Below the pieces are notes generated by a model. It did no database searches, was not told the DNA's origin, and saw nothing but the letters and a program-made list of their open reading frames with translations. The translations under genes and the position numbers were made by a program. Positions 5,500-5,621 of a stretch of DNA of 5,621 bases are shown piece after piece. Each line of letters opens with the position of its first letter. Position 1 is the stretch's first letter. Origin of the DNA: Armatimonadota bacterium (GTDB lineage Bacteria; Armatimonadota; UBA5829); contig JAOAGX010000157.1 of assembly GCA_026415535.1 (NCBI GenBank), positions 1 to 5,621 of the forward strand, read 5' to 3'.

Positions 5500-5621
5500 C
5501 TAAAGGTTTACCGGAACCTCAGCTCCACCTTGCGCAATAGATTGATCAGAAGCTGCAAGTAGACGAACCATCCTGAGTCCGCTTTCTCCATCACTGCGCG
5601 GTGTCTTTCCTGTTTCTATAC
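5500..5621 (-). CDS. Gfo/Idh/MocA-family oxidoreductase, C-terminal fragment (runs off window)
   Basis: Reading the - strand from the window edge gives 39 codons ending at TAG (complement of 5500-5502). The start lies beyond the edge. The peptide includes TGKTPRSDGESGLRMVRLLAAS, then DQSIAQGGAEVPVNL. The pattern G-K/R-x-P-x-S-D-G-x-x-G-L-x-x-V-x-x-L-x-A-A followed by a short G-G-x-x-V tail is the characteristic C-terminus of Gfo/Idh/MocA NAD(P)-dependent sugar or inositol dehydrogenases. The Rossmann domain and catalytic residues are outside the window, so the substrate cannot be judged. The gene lies upstream of the phosphorylase on the same strand with a 77-base gap, so co-transcription is possible. 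Confidence 0.82.
   Translation of the reverse strand, partial: IETGKTPRSDGESGLRMVRLLAASDQSIAQGGAEVPVNL

Noticed and set aside
1..5621. CRISPR arrays, tRNA or rRNA genes, insertion sequences, phage or toxin-antitoxin genes
   Set aside because: Both strands were read for regularly spaced repeats, tRNA T-arm-like motifs, transposase-like proteins and terminal inverted repeats. None was found beyond the adapter end and the two hairpin modules.

Overview
This is a 5.6 kb fragment of a bacterial chromosome, almost certainly the end of a metagenomic or other short-read contig. Its first 19 bases are the synthetic Tn5 mosaic end used in Nextera libraries, so genomic sequence begins only at base 20. 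Base composition is roughly balanced. Gene order, one clear Shine-Dalgarno site, a TTG start and a factor-independent terminator all look bacterial. No gene allows a firm taxonomic call. The mix of a family-1 sugar-binding protein, a Gfo/Idh/MocA oxidoreductase and a diverged NAGPA-like protein fits a heterotrophic, possibly uncultivated, carbohydrate-using lineage, but that is inference.

Left block (20-2693, + strand): a carbohydrate ABC importer lacking its ATPase. It consists of the C-terminal 294 residues of an extracellular solute-binding protein, a first inner-membrane permease (294 aa, 23 bases downstream) and a second permease (292 aa, TTG start one base after the previous stop). The binding protein delivers a sugar to the channel formed by the two permeases. 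The cytoplasmic ATPase is not in the window and may be a shared MsmX/MsiK-type subunit encoded elsewhere.

Middle block (2694-3830, + strand): about 315 bases with no recognisable gene, although the frame stays open, then a 273-aa protein with one N-terminal membrane segment and a diverged NAGPA-type (phosphodiester glycosidase) domain.

Convergent intergenic region (3831-4117): two imperfect copies of a module made of a pyrimidine tract, a strong hairpin and CAAATATGGRATG. The second hairpin is followed by a T-run and is a good + strand terminator. The first has no T-run.

Right block (4118-5621, - strand): a Gfo/Idh/MocA-family oxidoreductase (C-terminal 39 codons only), then a complete 434-aa pyrimidine-nucleoside phosphorylase with intact phosphate-binding and base-binding motifs. 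They share orientation with a 77-base gap and may be co-transcribed. The phosphorylase serves nucleoside salvage or catabolism; no functional link to the sugar importer can be shown from this window.

No CRISPR array, tRNA, rRNA, insertion sequence or phage gene was seen. The most unusual parts are the paired hairpin modules at 3895-4093 and the altered active-site region of the NAGPA-like protein.
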